A DNA stretch of 64,000 bases from Ectothiorhodospira lacustris (GTDB lineage Bacteria; Pseudomonadota; Gammaproteobacteria; Ectothiorhodospirales; Ectothiorhodospiraceae): NCBI RefSeq assembly GCF_022227845.1, contig NZ_JAJNQN010000001.1, positions 186,001 through 250,000 of the forward strand. Direction: 5' to 3'. Positions 62,713-64,000 of the stretch are shown here, one piece after another; position 1 is the stretch's first letter; each line of letters starts with the position of its first letter. The notes under the pieces are model-generated. The model saw only the letters and a program-made list of their open reading frames with translations, had not been told where the DNA came from and did no database searches. The translations under genes were made by a program, and so were the position numbers.

Positions 62713-64000
62713 ATGAACCCTCGCAAGCTTCTCTCCTGCTGCCTGCTCATGACCTGCTGCGTCACCACGGTCCAGGCGAATGACTGGTCCCTGTGCCGCT
62801 ACCAGCCGGAATCCCTGGAGTACCCGTTCCCCCGGGACGATCAGACCCGCTTCTTCGCCGACAGCGCCTTCATTGACCGGGACGGGATCTCCCGCCTGGA
62901 GGGCAACGTCGCGCTCTATGACCAGGGCCGCATGCTGCGGGCGGATCGCATCACCTACGAGGAAAGTCGATCCTTCCTGGAAACCGAAGGCAATGTGCGT
63001 TTTCAGACCGATACGGGACTCTTCTTCGAAAGCCCGGGCGGTTTTCTGCATCTGGACACGGAGACCGGCCGTTTCGAGCATGCCCGCTACCGCTTTGACC
63101 CCCGTCATGCCCGGGGTGAAGCGAAGGCTCTGGAACCCCGCGGTCACAACACGCTGTATCTTCAGGAGGCCACTTACACCACCTGCGACCCCGGCCGGGA
63201 CCACTGGCTGCTCAGTGCGCGCCATGTACAGCTGAATCAGGACAGTGGCCAAGGCACGGCCAGGGGCGTCCTCCTGCGCTTTCAGGGGGTGCCCCTGTTC
63301 TATACGCCGTGGATCACCTTTCCCATCGATGATCGCCGCAAGTCCGGCCTGCTGCCACCCAGCTTCGGGACCTCGGACAACACCGGCGCGGATCTGCTGA
63401 TCCCGTTCTATCTGAACCTGGCACCCCACCGGGATGCCACCCTGGGCCTGCGCCTGATGGACAGCCGGGGCGCCATGCTGATGTCCGAGTTCCGCTACCT
63501 GAACCCCAGCAACCGAGGCCGGATCCAGCTGGATTACCTGCCCAACGACACGAGCTATGGCGAAGACCGCACCCTGGTGGCCTGGGACCACCACTGGCGC
63601 ATCAGTCCCCGGCTGCACTTTCACACAACGGGCAGCGACGTCTCGGACGACCGCTACTTCCGCGACCTGGGTGACTCCCTGGACGATACCAGCATCACCC
63701 ATCTGGAACGGCGGGCGGACCTTGTCTACGCCGGCCAGGGCTGGACGCTGCTGGGGCGGGTGCAGGATTTCCAGATCGTGGACGAGACCCTCTCCAGCAC
63801 CAGCCGTCCCTACAAACGGCTGCCCCAGCTGCTCTACCAGGGCCGCTGGCCCTGGCAGGCGGGTGGATTCGACTATCGCCTGCGCGCCGAATGGGTCGCC
63901 TTCGAGCGGGATGACAGCGTCACCGCCCGGCGCACGGATCTGATGCCGGAGATCAGCCGCCCCATGCACGGGGCCGCCTGGTTCGTAACCCCGAGCCTGA
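62713..64000 (+). CDS. lptD: LPS-assembly protein LptD, 3' truncated by window edge
   Basis: At least 429 residues with no stop before the edge. Signal peptide (cleavage near TVQAND), then the OstA-type jellyroll (about 45-165: FADSAFIDRDGISRLEGNVAL, LETEGNVRFQTDTG), YTTCDPG with the N-terminal disulfide cysteine, and then the barrel (FPIDDRRKSGLLPPSFG). It inserts LPS into the outer leaflet with LptE. Confidence 0.95.
   Translation, partial: MNPRKLLSCCLLMTCCVTTVQANDWSLCRYQPESLEYPFPRDDQTRFFADSAFIDRDGISRLEGNVALYDQGRMLRADRITYEESRSFLETEGNVRFQTDTGLFFESPGGFLHLDTETGRFEHARYRFDPRHARGEAKALEPRGHNTLYLQEATYTTCDPGRDHWLLSARHVQLNQDSGQGTARGVLLRFQGVPLFYTPWITFPIDDRRKSGLLPPSFGTSDNTGADLLIPFYLNLAPHRDATLGLRLMDSRGAMLMSEFRYLNPSNRGRIQLDYLPNDTSYGEDRTLVAWDHHWRISPRLHFHTTGSDVSDDRYFRDLGDSLDDTSITHLERRADLVYAGQGWTLLGRVQDFQIVDETLSSTSRPYKRLPQLLYQGRWPWQAGGFDYRLRAEWVAFERDDSVTARRTDLMPEISRPMHGAAWFVTPSL

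Overview
The window is GC-rich, densely coded DNA of a gammaproteobacterium. The gene orders mrdA-rodA-mltB-rlpA-dacA-dat-DUF493-lipB, lolB-ispE-tRNA(Gln)-prs-rplY-pth-ychF and hemA-prfA-prmC are gammaproteobacterial. Overall gene content fits a Chromatiales/Ectothiorhodospiraceae-like organism, but that placement is inference and no rRNA is present to confirm it.

Layout. 1-6.5 kb: a membrane protein and an edge gene, a hypothetical gene, fabA, an overlapping ligase/deacylase-like pair and a fatty-acid desaturase. 6.6-16.3 kb, minus strand: a likely operon of a BON-domain lipoprotein, a giant cyclic beta-1,2-glucan synthase (2856 aa) and a transglutaminase-like protein. 16.4-36.9 kb: an accessory stress/envelope island of small genes (CsbD-like x3, PRC-barrel x2, DUF4398 and OmpA-type lipoproteins, YqjD/YqjE-like membrane proteins, DUF3185, DUF3309, 23-24 aa membrane peptides). 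It also holds HPII catalase, a phospholipase-D-type synthase, a DUF421 protein, a diguanylate cyclase, an esterase, an ice-binding-like lipoprotein, an outer-membrane barrel and a Crp/Fnr-type regulator. 36.9-41.9 kb: a three-gene signalling unit (44-aa leader ORF, CheB-CheR-PAS fusion, PAS-GGDEF-EAL protein). 42-64 kb: conserved housekeeping genes, two tRNAs and a lptD gene cut by the right edge.

Main observation. A palindrome with consensus TCTGTGCG-CTAC-CGCACAGA occurs about 15 times, in intergenic DNA of the stress island, normally 64-122 bp upstream of a start codon. Its core TGTGC-N6-GCACA has the 5-6-5 geometry of Crp/Fnr-family operators, and a Crp/Fnr-family regulator (35251-36036) lies in the island. 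This suggests one regulon joining envelope lipoproteins, CsbD/PRC proteins, small membrane peptides, catalase, a lipid synthase and the cyclic-glucan operon. Promoter regions carrying the operator are duplicated: 16.7 vs 34.1 kb, and 17.8-18.0 vs 34.7-35.0 kb, the latter in front of unrelated genes. The regulon may therefore grow by copying promoter cassettes.

All calls come from reading the sequence and its translations. No database search was run, and family names rest on recognised motifs and gene order.
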